Assembly: GCA_025354075.1 (NCBI GenBank)
Contig: JANXNO010000255.1
Coordinates: forward strand, 1-6,820
Source: Burkholderiales bacterium
Lineage (GTDB): Bacteria > Pseudomonadota > Gammaproteobacteria > Burkholderiales > Casimicrobiaceae
Length of the DNA stretch: 6,820 nt
Direction of reading: 5' to 3'
Each line of letters opens with the position of its first letter. Position 1 is the stretch's first letter. Made by a program: the position numbers and the translations under genes. Below the pieces are notes generated by a model. That model was not told the DNA's origin and did not search any database. It was given only the letters and a program-made list of their open reading frames with translations. Below are positions 5,889 to 6,820 of this stretch, piece after piece.

Positions 5889-6800
5889 ATGGATATTGAA
5901 GCACTCAAATACTTCATCACCGTGCTCGCCGCGGGCCTACTTACGGGTGTGATGTACGCACTCGTGGCGCTAGGTTTTGTGTTGATTTACAAAGCTTCCG
6001 GCGTGTTCAATTTTGCGCAGGGCGCGATGGTATTTTTTGCGGCACTCACGGTTGCGGGGTTGAACGAAAAGTTCGGCATTTCGCTTTGGCTTGCGGTGCC
6101 CATCACGATTGTGGTGATGGTCGCTCTGGGGTTTTTGACCGAGCGCATAGTGCTGCGGCCGCTGGTGAATCAGCACGAAATCACCCTGTTCATGGCGACC
6201 ATTGGCCTCACGTTTTTTATCGAAGGGTTCGCGCAACTACTCTGGGGTTCAAACGTGCGGACGCTCGATTTAGGCATTCAGGATGTGCCGTTTGACTGGT
6301 TGATTCAGAACACGGGCATTTTGATTTCGCAATTTGACGTCATCGCGGCCGTGATATGCGGCGTACTCGTTGGCACCCTGGCGCTGCTGTTCAATAAAAC
6401 CAAAATTGGTCGTGCGCTTCGCGCGGTGGCTGACGATCATCAAGCAGCGCTAACGGTGGGCATTCCGCTACAACACGTTTGGGGCATCGTGTGGGCCGTA
6501 GCAGGCTTTGTGGCACTGGTGGCGGGCCTGCTTTGGGGCTCACGCAACGGCGTGCAGTTTGCGCTGACGTTTGTGGCGTTGAAGGCGCTGCCGGTGTTAA
6601 TTCTCGGCGGCTTCACTTCGGTTCCGGGCGCAATTGTCGGTGGCTTGATCATCGGCGCGTCGGAGAAGCTCGCGGAGGTGTATCTCGGGCCGTACGTTGG
6701 CGGCGGTATCGAAGGCTGGTTCCCTTACGTGCTGGCACTGTTGTTCCTGCTGGTGCGGCCTGAAGGGTTGTTCGGCGAAAAAATCATCCGGCGTATCTAG
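5889..6800 (+). CDS. Branched-chain amino acid-type ABC transporter permease (LivH-like)
   Basis: This 303-residue inner-membrane protein forms half of the translocation channel of a Liv-type importer. It is strongly hydrophobic, with about eight candidate membrane segments, beginning at residues 8-34. Family hallmarks are GVFNFAQGAMVFFAA near residues 38-52, the cytoplasmic coupling-loop sequence GRALRAVADDHQAALTVGI in the second half (the contact with the ATPase), and a C-terminal LLVRPEGLFGEK. The ATG at 5889 is chosen because GGGAG lies ten bases upstream and because the hydrophobic N-terminus starts right after it. Reading in frame further upstream only enters the LivG-like gene in another frame. 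The neighbours are the LivG-like ATPase two bases upstream and a probable second permease ten bases downstream. Confidence 0.93.
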   Translation: MDIEALKYFITVLAAGLLTGVMYALVALGFVLIYKASGVFNFAQGAMVFFAALTVAGLNEKFGISLWLAVPITIVVMVALGFLTERIVLRPLVNQHEITLFMATIGLTFFIEGFAQLLWGSNVRTLDLGIQDVPFDWLIQNTGILISQFDVIAAVICGVLVGTLALLFNKTKIGRALRAVADDHQAALTVGIPLQHVWGIVWAVAGFVALVAGLLWGSRNGVQFALTFVALKALPVLILGGFTSVPGAIVGGLIIGASEKLAEVYLGPYVGGGIEGWFPYVLALLFLLVRPEGLFGEKIIRRI

Positions 6801-6809
6801 GAAAAGCAC

Positions 6810-6820
6810 ATGATCTACCG
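6810..6820 (+). CDS. Start of the next operon gene, probably a LivM-like permease
   Basis: Only ATG ATC TAC CG is present (M-I-Y-R). AGGA at 6799-6802, overlapping the permease stop, is seven bases before the ATG and suits a ribosome-binding site. In Liv-type operons a LivM-like permease normally follows LivH. I also recall MIYR- or MFYR-type starts for such proteins beside acyl-CoA synthetases. The identity rests on context, not on the four residues. Confidence 0.45.

Overview
The window looks like a moderately GC-rich betaproteobacterial chromosome, most likely Burkholderiales. I infer this from gene order and protein style: a class I birA, coaX and a SPOR-domain gene in series, and an acyl-CoA synthetase joined to a Liv-type ABC transporter. 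No similarity search was possible. No rRNA, tRNA, insertion sequence, phage gene or CRISPR array was seen.

Left half (1-2927, minus strand). Five genes are packed head to tail: birA (biotin-protein ligase), coaX (type III pantothenate kinase), a membrane-anchored SPOR-domain protein, a GNAT acetyltransferase, and a GMC-family flavoprotein oxidoreductase that runs off the left edge. Every junction overlaps (17, 1, 4 and 4 nt), so this is almost certainly one translationally coupled operon. The first two genes serve cofactor metabolism (biotin attachment and coenzyme A synthesis). The last three have no obvious biochemical link to them.

Centre (2928-3142). A 215-bp divergent intergenic region separates birA from the plus-strand operon. 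It holds a perfect 14-bp palindrome (3023-3036) lying exactly in the 17-bp spacer of a weak sigma70-like promoter. Downstream are a short GC hairpin followed by a T-rich stretch, a second possible leader fold ending at the ribosome-binding site, and a strong AGGAGG for the next gene.

Right half (3143-6820, plus strand). A long-chain-type acyl-CoA synthetase is followed by a LivG-like ATPase (4-nt overlap), a LivH-like permease (2-nt gap) and the first four codons of what is probably a LivM-like permease. The coupling suggests uptake of a carboxylic acid by a HAAT-family ABC transporter and its activation to a CoA thioester on entry, rather than amino-acid uptake. The binding protein and LivF-like ATPase would be expected past the right edge.

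Most of the window is conventional housekeeping and catabolic gene content. The items most worth a second look are the palindromic operator candidate, a non-canonical residue in the CoaX active-site motif, and the unknown substrate of the synthetase-transporter operon.
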